From the IMG/VR virus record IMGVR_UViG_3300036985_002638, positions 1 through 64,000 of that record: a stretch of 64,000 bases of DNA, one strand, 5' to 3'. Each line of letters opens with the position of its first letter. Position 1 is the first letter of the stretch. Of this stretch, positions 1 to 9,121 are shown piece by piece. Position numbers and translations under genes: made by a program. This stretch comes from a virus. A model generated the notes under the pieces. The model saw only the letters and a program-made list of their open reading frames with translations. It was not told the DNA's origin and ran no database searches.

Positions 1-149
1 CGGAAGAAACTAAAAAAGATAGTGCTGAAGTAATGGCTGATTTAAAAGCAAAAGCTAAAGAATTAGGTATTAAAGGATTTGCACTACCTCACATGACAGA
101 AGCTAAATTAGTAGCTGCCATAGAAGAAGCAGAGAGTAAACTAGCATAA
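1..149 (+). CDS. C-terminal part of a protein ending in a HeH/LEM-like domain
   Basis: The reading frame is open from base 3 and ends at TAA 147-149, so only the last 48 residues are visible. The end (LKAKAKELGIKGFALPHMTE, then an acidic helix) has the helix-extended-loop-helix shape of HeH/LEM-type motifs, which occur at the ends of phage structural proteins and bind DNA or peptides. A strong terminator follows directly, so this gene closes its own transcription unit upstream of the virion genes. Identity of the full protein cannot be judged. Confidence 0.75.
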   Translation, partial: EETKKDSAEVMADLKAKAKELGIKGFALPHMTEAKLVAAIEEAESKLA

Positions 150-174
150 CTATAACTAAACACAAAACGAAAGA

Positions 175-201
175 GGGCGAGATAAAACTTGCCCTTTTTT
201 T
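175..201 (+). terminator. Rho-independent terminator
   Basis: GGGC at 175-178 pairs with GCCC at 191-194, with additional pairing inside, and is followed by seven T. It lies between the partial gene ending at 149 and the gene starting at 229. Confidence 0.75.
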
Positions 202-228
202 ATTTACTTTTATTAAAAATTTAACACA

Positions 229-1038
229 ATGAACGCTATACAAATAGGTTACGCAATAGACTTTTACACAAATCTTACCCACGCGTCAAGATTTTACAAC
301 ATAGAAAAGAATAAAGCTATGAATGATGCTATTATGAAAAAGATAGATAGCATAACAGATACAATCAATTCTAATCAATTAACAGGAATAGATAGAATCC
401 AAAAGTATAGAGATGAGTTATACACATTACTTAAAACAAGCTCAACTGCGCCGACAAACATAGGTACTTATAATACAGATGTTTACATTAACCATGTAGA
501 CTATCCAATAGATTACCAAACATTTGCCGCTTTAACATTAACCGTAGGCGGAAATACTACTTACGGAAGAGAAACTACTTATAACAAGCGTGGACCATTA
601 TTAGAATGTTCATTTAGAAAACCTACAAATAAAAAACCTTACTTCTTAGAAGATTCAACAGGATTACTTATTTATAAAGGAGATTCTAGTGCTATCACAT
701 CGTGTAAACTAGACTATATTAAACAGCCAGCAGTATTTAATATGGGAGATGAGAGTCAATATATTAATGCAGGAGCAGGTGTAGTGACTATTGGCGCTTC
801 TTACATAGCTACGGAGTTAAGTGTGCAAAATGGTGTTACTTATCAAATAGGAACTCAGTTTACGGCGGCTGTTACAACAACACTAGCAAGCGGACAAGTA
901 ATACTAGCTTCTAATACAACAACTACTGATATGCCTGAGAAATGTCAAGATGAATTAGTTAAATTGGCGGCAAGTATCTTATTAGGAGTAACAAGTGCTT
1001 TTGAAAATTCAGCTTTTGCAGAAAAAGAGACTAAGTAA
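229..1038 (+). CDS. Virion structural protein, unassigned (269 aa)
   Basis: I do not recognise this 269-residue protein. An N-terminal helical part (about residues 1-75) is followed by a beta-rich middle and a C-terminal stretch with many T, A, V and G. There is no signal peptide and no membrane segment. Its place between a terminator and the large structural gene at 1101, in an operon of virion genes, suggests a head completion or connector role. That role is inferred from position only. Confidence 0.7.
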   Translation: MNAIQIGYAIDFYTNLTHASRFYNIEKNKAMNDAIMKKIDSITDTINSNQLTGIDRIQKYRDELYTLLKTSSTAPTNIGTYNTDVYINHVDYPIDYQTFAALTLTVGGNTTYGRETTYNKRGPLLECSFRKPTNKKPYFLEDSTGLLIYKGDSSAITSCKLDYIKQPAVFNMGDESQYINAGAGVVTIGASYIATELSVQNGVTYQIGTQFTAAVTTTLASGQVILASNTTTTDMPEKCQDELVKLAASILLGVTSAFENSAFAEKETK

Positions 1039-1052
1039 AATCGTATTAAAAT

Positions 1053-1080
1053 AATATTTACATTTACATTATATAAACCA
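1053..1080 (+). promoter_or_regulatory. Candidate late promoter before the 530-aa virion gene
   Basis: An AT-rich stretch with TTTACA and ATATAAACC lies about 20 bases before the ATG at 1101. Similar TTTACA or TTACAT plus TATAAA arrangements occur before 9883 and 31177. The match is short and the base composition is extreme, so this is tentative. Confidence 0.3.
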
Positions 1081-1100
1081 AATAAAAAACCAAAAAAACC

Positions 1101-2693
1101 ATGTCACAGAAAAACAAATCAGTATTGTTTAATACATCAGCAGGAAGCGATGTACAATACAGTGGCGGTGAAATCCTAATTGCTGGATTAGACGCTGTCA
1201 AATTATCAAGAGTGATTAATTTCTCTCAAATCAATTATCGTGCTGAAGTAGCACAAGTAATCACAATCGGAGCAACAGCTTACACTCCTACAGCTTCAAC
1301 AGCTTATTCGGTTGAAATCGGAGATGTAAACGTAAGAGACCATGGGTACACTTCTTCTTTAAAGAAGTTTACTTACACTACTCCAGATGATATTACTACA
1401 TTAGGAGCTTCTGCTGCTTTACAACGTGAGGCTATTACATTAAAATTAGTAGCTGAGATTAACGCAGGTTCTCCATTTGTAACTGCTGCTACCTTAACAT
1501 TAGGTAACGGATTTACAGTAACAGACAAAGCAGGATACTTCCCTTATAACCGTCAAGGTAATAATGGTCGTCAAGGTGCTTCTGTAGTTCGTCCAACAAC
1601 TAATACAGATGGAACAGGATTTGCTGCTTCTAACTTCGTATTAACAACTGCGGCTGTTTATGAGTTCGGTACAGGATTAAACTTGTTAAACAATGCTCCT
1701 GTTTACGATTTTATGACAGGTAACTTAATTTCAGGCGAAATTGAAACTCCTTTAACTGCTGCTGGAGCAACTGCGGTAAGTGGACAAAAATACAATATGT
1801 TCAATATTTCTTACTTAGATTTAGTTGCTTTGCCAACTGCATTTAACGGAACATCAAGAGTATATTTAGTTAAAAACCAAACTGCTTATGTAGATAATGG
1901 AGCTGGTGCTTCTACTGCTAACGCAACTGGTTATGCTGCATTTGAAAGAAATTTACAAAGAGGTATTTTATCAATTTATGCTGAAGATCAAGCTTCTATT
2001 GTAGAGTTTTTTGATGGCGCTCCTATTGCAGGCGCAAAAGCTGGTGGCGCTCCTGTCGGAACTACTGGTGCTGAAAATACACTACATTTATCTAGCGGAA
2101 ATGTTTTACATTATGCTATCTTAGGTGCTGGTCAAACATTAACTGCTCCCGCGTATGTAGCTACGGGTTTACAATTAGACTTAGATGCTGCTGATAACGA
2201 AGGTGCTGAGTACTCTGCTCCTGTAGATGCTGTTTCAGGTAAAGAGTTTGTAGTTGGTAAAACAGAATTTTCTTTAATTTGGAAAGCTTCTATTGCTGAC
2301 GTTTCAGATACAGATGATTGTTTAGTAGGTTTCCGTAAGAAAGAAGCTTATCAAGCTGCTGTAGATAATTATGATGAAATGGCTGCTTTCAATGTGAATT
2401 TAGGAGATATTTTTATTTCTACTATTTTAAATAACGCTGCAACAGTAGATACTGATACAACTTTAAATTGGGCAGATACAGAAGTTCATGAATTAGAAGT
2501 TAGAGTATTAAAAACTGGAGCTGTTAAGTTTTTGGTTGACGGAGTTGATAAAACTAGCGTTCAAACTACAGCTTATTCATTTGATGCGGGAGAAGTGGTT
2601 ATTCCATTTATTTATGTATTAAATGCTGCTGCTTCTGCTCCAACAGTAGTTGCTAGCAAGTTTGCTGCGGTTCCAGCTATTTGGAAAGCGTAA
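1101..2693 (+). CDS. Major virion structural protein candidate with C-terminal jelly-roll-like domain
   Basis: This 530-residue protein is rich in A, T, G and V, has no signal peptide, and is followed by its own terminator, as expected for an abundant virion component. Residues 1-315 look like one folded unit. Residues about 325-530 look like a separate all-beta domain (strand-rich, with patterns such as HELEVRVLKTGAVKFLVDG) of the concanavalin/LamG-like type found in phage decoration and fibre proteins. It may be a major capsid, tail or head-fibre protein; I cannot decide which without a structural comparison. The codons are GCT/ACT-rich, unlike many neighbours, which fits high expression. 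Confidence 0.75.
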   Translation: MSQKNKSVLFNTSAGSDVQYSGGEILIAGLDAVKLSRVINFSQINYRAEVAQVITIGATAYTPTASTAYSVEIGDVNVRDHGYTSSLKKFTYTTPDDITTLGASAALQREAITLKLVAEINAGSPFVTAATLTLGNGFTVTDKAGYFPYNRQGNNGRQGASVVRPTTNTDGTGFAASNFVLTTAAVYEFGTGLNLLNNAPVYDFMTGNLISGEIETPLTAAGATAVSGQKYNMFNISYLDLVALPTAFNGTSRVYLVKNQTAYVDNGAGASTANATGYAAFERNLQRGILSIYAEDQASIVEFFDGAPIAGAKAGGAPVGTTGAENTLHLSSGNVLHYAILGAGQTLTAPAYVATGLQLDLDAADNEGAEYSAPVDAVSGKEFVVGKTEFSLIWKASIADVSDTDDCLVGFRKKEAYQAAVDNYDEMAAFNVNLGDIFISTILNNAATVDTDTTLNWADTEVHELEVRVLKTGAVKFLVDGVDKTSVQTTAYSFDAGEVVIPFIYVLNAAASAPTVVASKFAAVPAIWKA

Positions 2694-2712
2694 TAATAAA
2701 TTAATTACAATT

Positions 2713-2747
2713 AAAAAGGCTTGGTGTAAAAAACTAAGCCTTTTTTT
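2713..2747 (+). terminator. Rho-independent terminator
   Basis: AAAGGCTT pairs with TAAGCCTTT around a 12-base loop and is followed by seven T. It closes the transcription unit of the large structural gene ending at 2693. Confidence 0.85.
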
Positions 2748-2778
2748 ATTTATTTTTGATACATAAAAATTTAATAAA

Positions 2779-3117
2779 ATGAATGAAAACGCAAGTGCTG
2801 TAGTAAGGGCAATTAAACAGAAAAAAGAGTTAATAGCTGTAGGATACGAGAAGTTAACTGTAACAGGTGGAGCCGCTCAATCTTTAACCGTTCCAACATC
2901 TGCTGTTTATGCAGAGATTAGAGTTGAATCTGCGACTACTACTGGAATAATTATGAGGTATTTAATGCTAGGAGCTACAACTCCTCCAACAACTACAGAT
3001 GGTATGGCATTATCTTATTTAGATTTCTTTGATATTACAAATGGAGATAACGTGAGAAACTTTAGAGTTATTGCAGTTTCTTCGACTCATACTTTACATA
3101 TACAATACTATAAATAA
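2779..3117 (+). CDS. Small virion-associated protein, unassigned (112 aa)
   Basis: The 112-residue product is beta-rich after a short helical N-terminus. It has the pattern SAVYAEIRVESATTTG, reminiscent of small phage adaptor or fibre-base proteins. It starts a run of fibre-like genes (2779-7743) that are spaced by only a few bases. No specific family was recognised. Confidence 0.65.
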   Translation: MNENASAVVRAIKQKKELIAVGYEKLTVTGGAAQSLTVPTSAVYAEIRVESATTTGIIMRYLMLGATTPPTTTDGMALSYLDFFDITNGDNVRNFRVIAVSSTHTLHIQYYK

Positions 3118-3123
3118 TAAAAC

Positions 3124-3366
3124 ATGATTTCAGCTATTAAAAATATAAAAAGAGTATTTTCTCAAAATGGAGGTAGTGGCGGAGGTAGTAACCTAGAAAT
3201 AAAAGATAATGGTTCTACCTTAACAGCAGCAGCGACATCAATAGACTTTACTGGAGCTGGTGTAACTTCATCCGTAGTGGGCACAGCAGTTACTCTTAGT
3301 ATAACAGGAGGCGGTGGTGGAACATCATCAACAAGTAATTTATTTGCTTACTATAACTTTATATAA
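3124..3366 (+). CDS. Short fibre-like protein with conserved N-terminal anchor
   Basis: This 80-residue protein starts with a basic segment (KNIKRVFSQ) that closely resembles the start of the 496-residue fibre protein at 6050 (KNPRKIFSQ). Glycine-rich linkers flank a module of the IKDNGSTLTAAATSIDFTG type, which is common in phage fibre and appendage proteins. The shared start suggests a common virion attachment point, with this gene carrying a much reduced appendage. It may be a truncated fibre. Confidence 0.6.
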   Translation: MISAIKNIKRVFSQNGGSGGGSNLEIKDNGSTLTAAATSIDFTGAGVTSSVVGTAVTLSITGGGGGTSSTSNLFAYYNFI

Positions 3367-3378
3367 AAACAAAACAAT

Positions 3379-3636
3379 ATGATGACTTACACAGCCCCAG
3401 ATGGGCACATAATCGAATCTTTACCATATCCAAAGGTGGTAGTTTATGATTGCAAATGTTCAGAAATAGTAGATGGTATTTACTATTCTATTGAAACGAC
3501 TGGAGCACCGACTGAAATAGGAATACAACAAATTAATATTAAAAGAGCAGTTGATAATAATAATATGAGTATTGAAATAATAATGAGTTCAGATGAAGAA
3601 TTAATTGAATATCAAAATAATAATAAACTAATATAA
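3379..3636 (+). CDS. Hypothetical protein in the fibre gene cluster (85 aa)
   Basis: I do not recognise this protein. Two ATG codons in a row (3379 and 3382) offer the start. The product is acidic toward the C-terminus and has three cysteines. The gene lies one base before the next start at 3638, so it is co-transcribed with its virion neighbours. Confidence 0.55.
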   Translation: MMTYTAPDGHIIESLPYPKVVVYDCKCSEIVDGIYYSIETTGAPTEIGIQQINIKRAVDNNNMSIEIIMSSDEELIEYQNNNKLI

Positions 3637-3637
3637 C

Positions 3638-4057
3638 ATGGCAGCAAATACAACACCAATTTTCGTAAAACAGGGTAATTTTACGCCCGCAAGAATAGCA
3701 GCAGCAAACACAGCATCTGATGGTTCTGGAACATTAGTAACATTAGTAACAGCAGTTACAGATGGAACAAGAGTAGATGGAGTTAGATTTATTAACTCGC
3801 AAGCTACGGCAGCAGTATCTGGTGCTAAAGTATTAAGAATATTTTTAACTGATACAGGTGGAGCAAATCCACGATTAATTGGTGAGGTAGCTATGGCAGC
3901 AGCTACTCGTTCAAATACAGTTATTGGAGCAACTTCAATTTATACTTTTGACCAAGCAATAGTAATGAAATCAGGACAGTTAATGTCAGTTTGTATGAGT
4001 GTTTATGTTGGCGTTCAAGACCAAACAGATGCTATTGCTTACGCAGGAGATTATTAA
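3638..4057 (+). CDS. Small beta-rich virion protein (139 aa)
   Basis: The 139-residue product is rich in A, T and V and is predicted to be all-beta (for example RVDGVRFINSQATAAVSGAKVLRIFLTD in parts). Proteins of this kind are found next to phage tail fibres as caps or adaptors; that assignment is by composition and position. It ends two bases before the next gene. Confidence 0.6.
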   Translation: MAANTTPIFVKQGNFTPARIAAANTASDGSGTLVTLVTAVTDGTRVDGVRFINSQATAAVSGAKVLRIFLTDTGGANPRLIGEVAMAAATRSNTVIGATSIYTFDQAIVMKSGQLMSVCMSVYVGVQDQTDAIAYAGDY

Positions 4058-4059
4058 TT

Positions 4060-6021
4060 ATGGCAGCTAGAACAGTTAGTAATACAGGTGGTAATTGGGA
4101 CGCTGTAGCAACTTGGGTTGGTGGTGTAGTACCTATTGCTGGAGATACTGTAGATTTTACCGCAACAAGTGGAAATCTTACCGTTAATGTTACAACAGCA
4201 ACATTAGTAGGGATAAATTTTACTAACTATTTAGGAATAATTACATTTAATGCTAATATAGCAGTTAACACATCAGTTAATTTAGGAACAGTTGGATATA
4301 CTCAAGCTGGTAGTGGAACTTTTGGATTAACAATTAGCACTACTACAACAATTACATCAAATGGAGTTGTTTGGAATAATTTATTAGCTTTTTTTGGAAG
4401 TAGTCAAACGTACACATTAGCAGATAATTTGACAGTTACTGGAAATATAACTATATCTGGAACTGGTTCAACAACTTTTACAGGTAACACTTTATATATA
4501 AGTGGTAATTTAACAATTACAACTACAACAACAATTGTTGGTGGAACAGAATTTGTTTTTAATGGAACTGGAACTTGGGCTCATTCATCTACTGGAGTTA
4601 TACAAAATAATGTTACCATTAACACTACTGGAACTCTGACAATAGGCGCTAATATCTATTACAATACAGGTATCCTAACTTACACAGCAGGAACAGTTGA
4701 TACAACAACTAATAATAGCACTTTAAATATAGGGGCATCTACTACTTTAGATACAGATAGAGGAGTAACTAAAATAACTTGGAATAATATAAGGACAAAT
4801 AGTACAATTACATTAACATTATCAAGTAATTTAAACACTACTAATTTGTATCTAAACAATGTTTTAAGTTTTGTATTGGGTGGAAATAACTTATCAATAT
4901 CAGATACTTTAATTATAGGATACGCAACTGGTTCAACTACATTTAATACACCTCAAAATTTACAAGTAACTAATTTATTATTAGGTAATGGTTTTGCTAG
5001 TAATCACATATTAAATGGTTTATTTACAATATCAGTATCGGGTAATTTAACTCAAAATCAAGGCGCTGGCACTTCATCAGGTACAACTTCAATTTTATTA
5101 AATGGAACAGGAACTTGGAGTAATACTAGCACAGGAGCTTTACAAAGCAATTTAACAATAAATACTATTGGAGATATAACTATAAGTGGAAATGTTTATT
5201 ACTCTACAGGCACATTTATTCACACATTAGGAAATGTAGTTACTACAAATAGTACTCTAAATATAGGTTCTACAGCTACGATAAATGCAAGTGAAATATT
5301 TTGGAATAATATTATATTTGGTACTGGAACACAAACTTTAATAAGTAACTTAAATTGTAAAAATTTAACATCTGGAGGAGCGTCAACTAATACTATAAAT
5401 GGTTTATTTAATATAAATGTAAGTGGGAATTTAACCGCAAATGGAATTGTACTAGGCACATCTACTATTATATTAATTGGTACAGGGCTTTGGACTTCTC
5501 TTAATTCTTCTAACACTTTTAGAACACCTGTAATTATTAACGCAAATGGAATTATAACATTAGCAAACACTTTAGAGTGCGGAGGTAATTTAACATATAT
5601 TAAAGGAACTGTAAAAGCGAATAATACAACTATTAGTTTTACCACATCCACATTAATAAATTTACATAAATTAATTTTTAAAAATGTTTTACTAGGTGCT
5701 AGTTCAACTATTACAATGAATGAATTTTTTAGTGGTAGCCCATCACTTGTAACTAACGTAAATTCAACAAGTGGCTCAAATTACACAATAGCTTTTCAAG
5801 ATGGTTTTGAAAAAATATCTAAATTTGTAAATATTAGCAGTTGCACATTGTCAAAACCTTTACAATTATTGGTTCTTACAAAGAGTAAAATAAATTCAAG
5901 AAATAGTGGAATAAGATATATTAATCAATCTCCTAATGGAATAGCAAAGAATAAACCAAGTATTATAAACCAAACAACTTACAATAGCCAGATGTTAATT
6001 AGTGACCCTGGAATGAAATAA
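4060..6021 (+). CDS. Beta-helix-like tail fibre or receptor-binding protein (653 aa)
   Basis: The start is set at ATG 4060, directly after the previous stop; an upstream in-frame ATG at 3991 would overlap the previous gene by 67 bases and add an unnatural Cys/Arg-rich stretch. The protein is extremely rich in T, N, G, I and S. Three imperfect long repeats begin near residues 165, 346 and 469. Each has the pattern GTGxW, then INxxG, then a long strand ladder, which is typical of a parallel beta-helix. The opening (TGGNWDAVATWVGG) resembles the lead-in of G8-type beta-helix proteins. A surface-binding appendage is the best reading. Confidence 0.7.
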   Translation: MAARTVSNTGGNWDAVATWVGGVVPIAGDTVDFTATSGNLTVNVTTATLVGINFTNYLGIITFNANIAVNTSVNLGTVGYTQAGSGTFGLTISTTTTITSNGVVWNNLLAFFGSSQTYTLADNLTVTGNITISGTGSTTFTGNTLYISGNLTITTTTTIVGGTEFVFNGTGTWAHSSTGVIQNNVTINTTGTLTIGANIYYNTGILTYTAGTVDTTTNNSTLNIGASTTLDTDRGVTKITWNNIRTNSTITLTLSSNLNTTNLYLNNVLSFVLGGNNLSISDTLIIGYATGSTTFNTPQNLQVTNLLLGNGFASNHILNGLFTISVSGNLTQNQGAGTSSGTTSILLNGTGTWSNTSTGALQSNLTINTIGDITISGNVYYSTGTFIHTLGNVVTTNSTLNIGSTATINASEIFWNNIIFGTGTQTLISNLNCKNLTSGGASTNTINGLFNINVSGNLTANGIVLGTSTIILIGTGLWTSLNSSNTFRTPVIINANGIITLANTLECGGNLTYIKGTVKANNTTISFTTSTLINLHKLIFKNVLLGASSTITMNEFFSGSPSLVTNVNSTSGSNYTIAFQDGFEKISKFVNISSCTLSKPLQLLVLTKSKINSRNSGIRYINQSPNGIAKNKPSIINQTTYNSQMLISDPGMK

Positions 6022-6049
6022 AAATTTTAAATTAATATCAATAACAAAC

Positions 6050-7540
6050 ATGGGACAGTCAGCAGTAAAGAATCCTAGAAAAATATTCAGTCAAGCTGGG
6101 GCAGACCCTGCATTAAATAATCGTGTAACAAATTTAGAAAATAATGAATACAAAATTACATATTATGAGATTGTGTCAGGAACAAGCGGAAGCCTCACAA
6201 TCCCAGCAAACTCAACCATTAACTCAGATGAGTTTGGTTTATCGGGTAATGCAATACTTTCAAAGATTGATGGCTCAAATAAACCAACGTATGAAAGCCC
6301 TCAGACAGTAGGTGGAGTTGTAGTAACAGCATCTCTTAATACTACTACAGGAGCATGGACATCATCAGGAACTTATACAGATACTAGTGTAGCTTTAATC
6401 TATTCAATTAAGATTAAAGCAGTATATTATTCTACTTTAAATTATGATAGAATAATTGAAACTGTAGATTTAGCTGTAACAAAAACTTCTGATTTAATAA
6501 ATGATGGTGATGATGGAGTATCTCACTTTATATCTTTAAATGATTTACCTTCTAATCTTATATTGTACCCTACAACGGCGTCAAGTGATGTTAGCGGATA
6601 CTTTAAATTAGTAAATAGCATAACAGACCCTAGCTATAATTCAGTTGCTGTAAATGTAAGTACAGGAGCAATAACAACAACGGCTCAATTAATATCTTCA
6701 TTAGCTACAAGTGCAAATATATTAGTTGGCAATCCAGGTGTATTCAATATTTCAACAATAGGTAATATACGAAAAACAAGTGGTAGTGGTACTGCTGATT
6801 TTTATTTTGAAGCTTATAAAAGAGATTCTATTGGAACAGAAACACTTATAACCACATCAATTAATACTACACCTGTAACAAATGCCCTTTATTCTGAATT
6901 TTCAACAACTGGTTTATGGAATAATGGTGATTTTGTATCAACAGATAGAATAGTTTTAAAGTTCTATGCTAATAGAATAACTGGTGGTTCAGACCCTACT
7001 TATGACTTTCAATTTGGAGGAACTGCTCCAGTTAGAACTCTAGTACCTATACCTTTAAATGTGGCTCCTAGTAATTCAATTCAAATTGTATCTAAAGACA
7101 TTACTGATAGCACAGCCTTAACAGGTACAACTGCTATAACTTTAATGAAGTCGGTATTAATACCTGCTAATACTTATGTAACTGGGGATGTAGTTAAAAT
7201 ATTAAATAGAGCTATTAGAAATACAGCAACTGGTACTGCTAGTAATTTATTTTACATTAATACATCTAATACTTTAACAGGTGCAACGCTTGTTGGTACT
7301 CAATCAGCTGCTTCAAGGTATTATGCAAATGAGCGTAATTTATACATTAAGTCAACAACAATTAGTGAAACTATTGATGTTACTACTTCAATTAGTAGTG
7401 ACGCAAATGTATCTTCAGCAAATGCAAATAGCAATTTAAATATTAATTGGGGTGTTAATCAATATATTATTGCAGCTTTCCAAAATGCAGCGGTGGGTAA
7501 TAGTACGGTAATGAGTTCACTAATTATACAAAAATTCTAA
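6050..7540 (+). CDS. Tail fibre-like protein (496 aa)
   Basis: The N-terminus (KNPRKIFSQAG) matches the anchor of the short protein at 3124. A short helical segment (residues 24-32, RVTNLENNE) that could trimerise follows, then long beta-rich repeats ending in a C-terminal domain. The layout of anchor, neck and beta body is that of a phage fibre. It shares one base with the next gene (ATG at 7540). Confidence 0.65.
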   Translation: MGQSAVKNPRKIFSQAGADPALNNRVTNLENNEYKITYYEIVSGTSGSLTIPANSTINSDEFGLSGNAILSKIDGSNKPTYESPQTVGGVVVTASLNTTTGAWTSSGTYTDTSVALIYSIKIKAVYYSTLNYDRIIETVDLAVTKTSDLINDGDDGVSHFISLNDLPSNLILYPTTASSDVSGYFKLVNSITDPSYNSVAVNVSTGAITTTAQLISSLATSANILVGNPGVFNISTIGNIRKTSGSGTADFYFEAYKRDSIGTETLITTSINTTPVTNALYSEFSTTGLWNNGDFVSTDRIVLKFYANRITGGSDPTYDFQFGGTAPVRTLVPIPLNVAPSNSIQIVSKDITDSTALTGTTAITLMKSVLIPANTYVTGDVVKILNRAIRNTATGTASNLFYINTSNTLTGATLVGTQSAASRYYANERNLYIKSTTISETIDVTTSISSDANVSSANANSNLNINWGVNQYIIAAFQNAAVGNSTVMSSLIIQKF

Positions 7541-7743
7541 TGGAAAATTTAATTAAAAAAGATAATACAATTACTTGGCGAAATATTGAAAACGCTGAAA
7601 TAATTGACGTTCAAAAATTAGATGAATTGGCTTTGAATTTAACCTTAGCAGAATATAACACTTATTATTTTGACTATCCAAATACTAGCGTAAATGACAT
7701 TAACTATAAAAATATTGACGAATTAATTAATGCTTTAAAATAA
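7540..7743 (+). CDS. Hypothetical protein after the fibre gene (67 aa)
   Basis: The ATG overlaps the stop of the fibre gene by one base (TAATG), a sign of translational coupling. The 67-residue product is acidic and aromatic-rich. I do not recognise it; a fibre chaperone or accessory role would fit the position but has no other support. Confidence 0.6.
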   Translation: MENLIKKDNTITWRNIENAEIIDVQKLDELALNLTLAEYNTYYFDYPNTSVNDINYKNIDELINALK

Positions 7744-7759
7744 AAGAACTTAAAAGACT

Positions 7760-8158
7760 ATGAATGCCTCAGAATTAATATTTGGAATAAAAGACGTAGT
7801 AGCAATTATCATAGGATTAGGTTCTATAGTTAGTTTTGTTTATGTTATAAAATCAAGTTCAGAAAAAGCTAACATTAAAATATCTGAAGTTAATGATGAA
7901 TTAGATGAATTTAAAAAAGTTGTAAATGAGAAGTTTTTACATTCTAAAAATACAAAAAAAGCAACAGTAGAATATATCATGGATACAGTAGAAAAAAAAG
8001 AGAATTTAATTTACAGTAAAATAACTGAAATAAAAAGTGAACAAGAAGTGGCTCACAATAAGTTATGGAACAAGTTAGACACTGTAGAAAAGATGCAGCA
8101 AAACATTAGTAATAATTTAGCTGAACTAACAGGTTATTTAAAAGCTAAAAATATTTAG
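7760..8158 (+). CDS. Membrane-anchored coiled-coil protein, holin-like
   Basis: One membrane segment (about residues 10-29, VVAIIIGLGSIVSFVYVI) is followed by about 90 residues of strongly charged heptad-like helix. This N-terminal membrane anchor plus coiled coil is seen in XhlA-type and other phage lysis-accessory proteins. Its position just upstream of the murein enzyme at 8280 supports a lysis role. The family itself is not certain. Confidence 0.55.
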   Translation: MNASELIFGIKDVVAIIIGLGSIVSFVYVIKSSSEKANIKISEVNDELDEFKKVVNEKFLHSKNTKKATVEYIMDTVEKKENLIYSKITEIKSEQEVAHNKLWNKLDTVEKMQQNISNNLAELTGYLKAKNI

Positions 8159-8199
8159 TTCAGAATATAAAAACTAATAACTGAAAGGATTAGAAAGAA

Positions 8200-8229
8200 A
8201 AGCATCCGCAATTTTGCGTAGTGATGCTT
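8200..8229 (+). promoter_or_regulatory. Stable hairpin before the lysis enzyme gene
   Basis: AAGCATC (8200-8206) pairs with GATGCTT (8223-8229), and inside it CGCAA pairs with TTGCG, leaving a bulge of TAGT. There is no T-run after it, so it is not a normal terminator. It may be an RNA processing or stability element in the 120-base space between 8158 and 8280. Confidence 0.5.
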
Positions 8230-8279
8230 GTAAGATATTAATGCCAAATAAAAAAGTTTAATATTAAAAAATTAGTAGT

Positions 8280-8894
8280 ATGAGTAGAACTTATAATCAA
8301 ATAGAACAAGCTGTTAGGTCACTTGGATATAAATGGTTTACGGCACCACATTCTTTAAATTATGTTTGGGAAAGAACTTCATTTGAAGCCACAAATAAAT
8401 TTACTGATTATTTACATATTTGTTATCAAGGAAATCATGGGGACAAAGTGATATTAACAATTCCAGCAACAACAAAACCAGGATTAAAAGGTTCGTTATT
8501 AGAACCTACAACTGTTGAAGGTATTAAAGGAACAGCAGTTATAGAAAGTCCTCAACAAGTATTAGGTGGATGGGAATTTAAGGATACTACAAAAGAATTT
8601 AGTTCATATCCATATTTCAGACAAGTTGGTAAGGTTAATTATTGGAGAGATGGAAATAAAGACACTTTTATTGATAAAGTTCAAAGGCAAATAGCAAAGA
8701 TATTTGGCACACATTGGCACAGAATGAGTCAAAATAATACTTATGGAAGTGGATTAGTTAATAATTGGAGTTTAGGCTGCTTCGGAAGCCCAGAGCCTGA
8801 ATTTGAAAAGATATTACCTATTACAAGAATATCGTGTGGTATTTATGGGAATAAGGTTACTGGAACAATCATAGAATCTAAACATATAATTTAA
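8280..8894 (+). CDS. Putative murein-degrading enzyme, YkuD-like (endolysin candidate)
   Basis: The 204-residue protein ends with the pattern GTHWHRMSQN, 12 residues, then NNWSLGC. This resembles the His and Ser/Thr-x-Gly-Cys active-site motif of YkuD-type L,D-transpeptidase/carboxypeptidase folds and of small phage peptidoglycan enzymes with an H-R...N-W-S-x-G-C signature. The catalytic residues would be H142 or H144 and C168. There is no signal peptide, so release would need a holin, and holin-like genes lie on both sides. The enzyme class is inferred from the motif only. Confidence 0.6.
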   Translation: MSRTYNQIEQAVRSLGYKWFTAPHSLNYVWERTSFEATNKFTDYLHICYQGNHGDKVILTIPATTKPGLKGSLLEPTTVEGIKGTAVIESPQQVLGGWEFKDTTKEFSSYPYFRQVGKVNYWRDGNKDTFIDKVQRQIAKIFGTHWHRMSQNNTYGSGLVNNWSLGCFGSPEPEFEKILPITRISCGIYGNKVTGTIIESKHII

Positions 8895-8905
8895 AAAATT
8901 AAGAT

Positions 8906-9121
8906 ATGAAAAAGTATAAAGTATATTTCTCGGTATTTAATTTATTCGGAAATACTCAATCAGAGATTGTAAAATTACAGCAATACGCAAAAGGTATAGT
9001 AAGTGCCATTGCAGGAATGACATGGTATGAATCTAATGCTACTTATGCTATTTATGTAGGTATAGGAGGTGTTGTATTAGATACGTTATTAGCTTGTTTA
9101 TATTTAGAAGAAAAGAACTAA
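8906..9121 (+). CDS. Small membrane protein, holin candidate (71 aa)
   Basis: Hydrophobic segments at about residues 28-42 and 46-66 follow a polar N-terminus, and the C-terminus is charged (LEEKN). Size, topology and position between the murein enzyme and a spanin-like gene fit a holin. Its stop TAA overlaps the ATG of the next gene by one base. Confidence 0.55.
   Translation: MKKYKVYFSVFNLFGNTQSEIVKLQQYAKGIVSAIAGMTWYESNATYAIYVGIGGVVLDTLLACLYLEEKN

Noticed and set aside
5220-5651. Open frame on the minus strand inside the beta-helix-like fibre gene (143 codons)
   Set aside because: It is the mirror of the T/N/I-rich repeats, gives a very hydrophobic V/I/P-rich product without sense, and lies wholly in a convincing gene.
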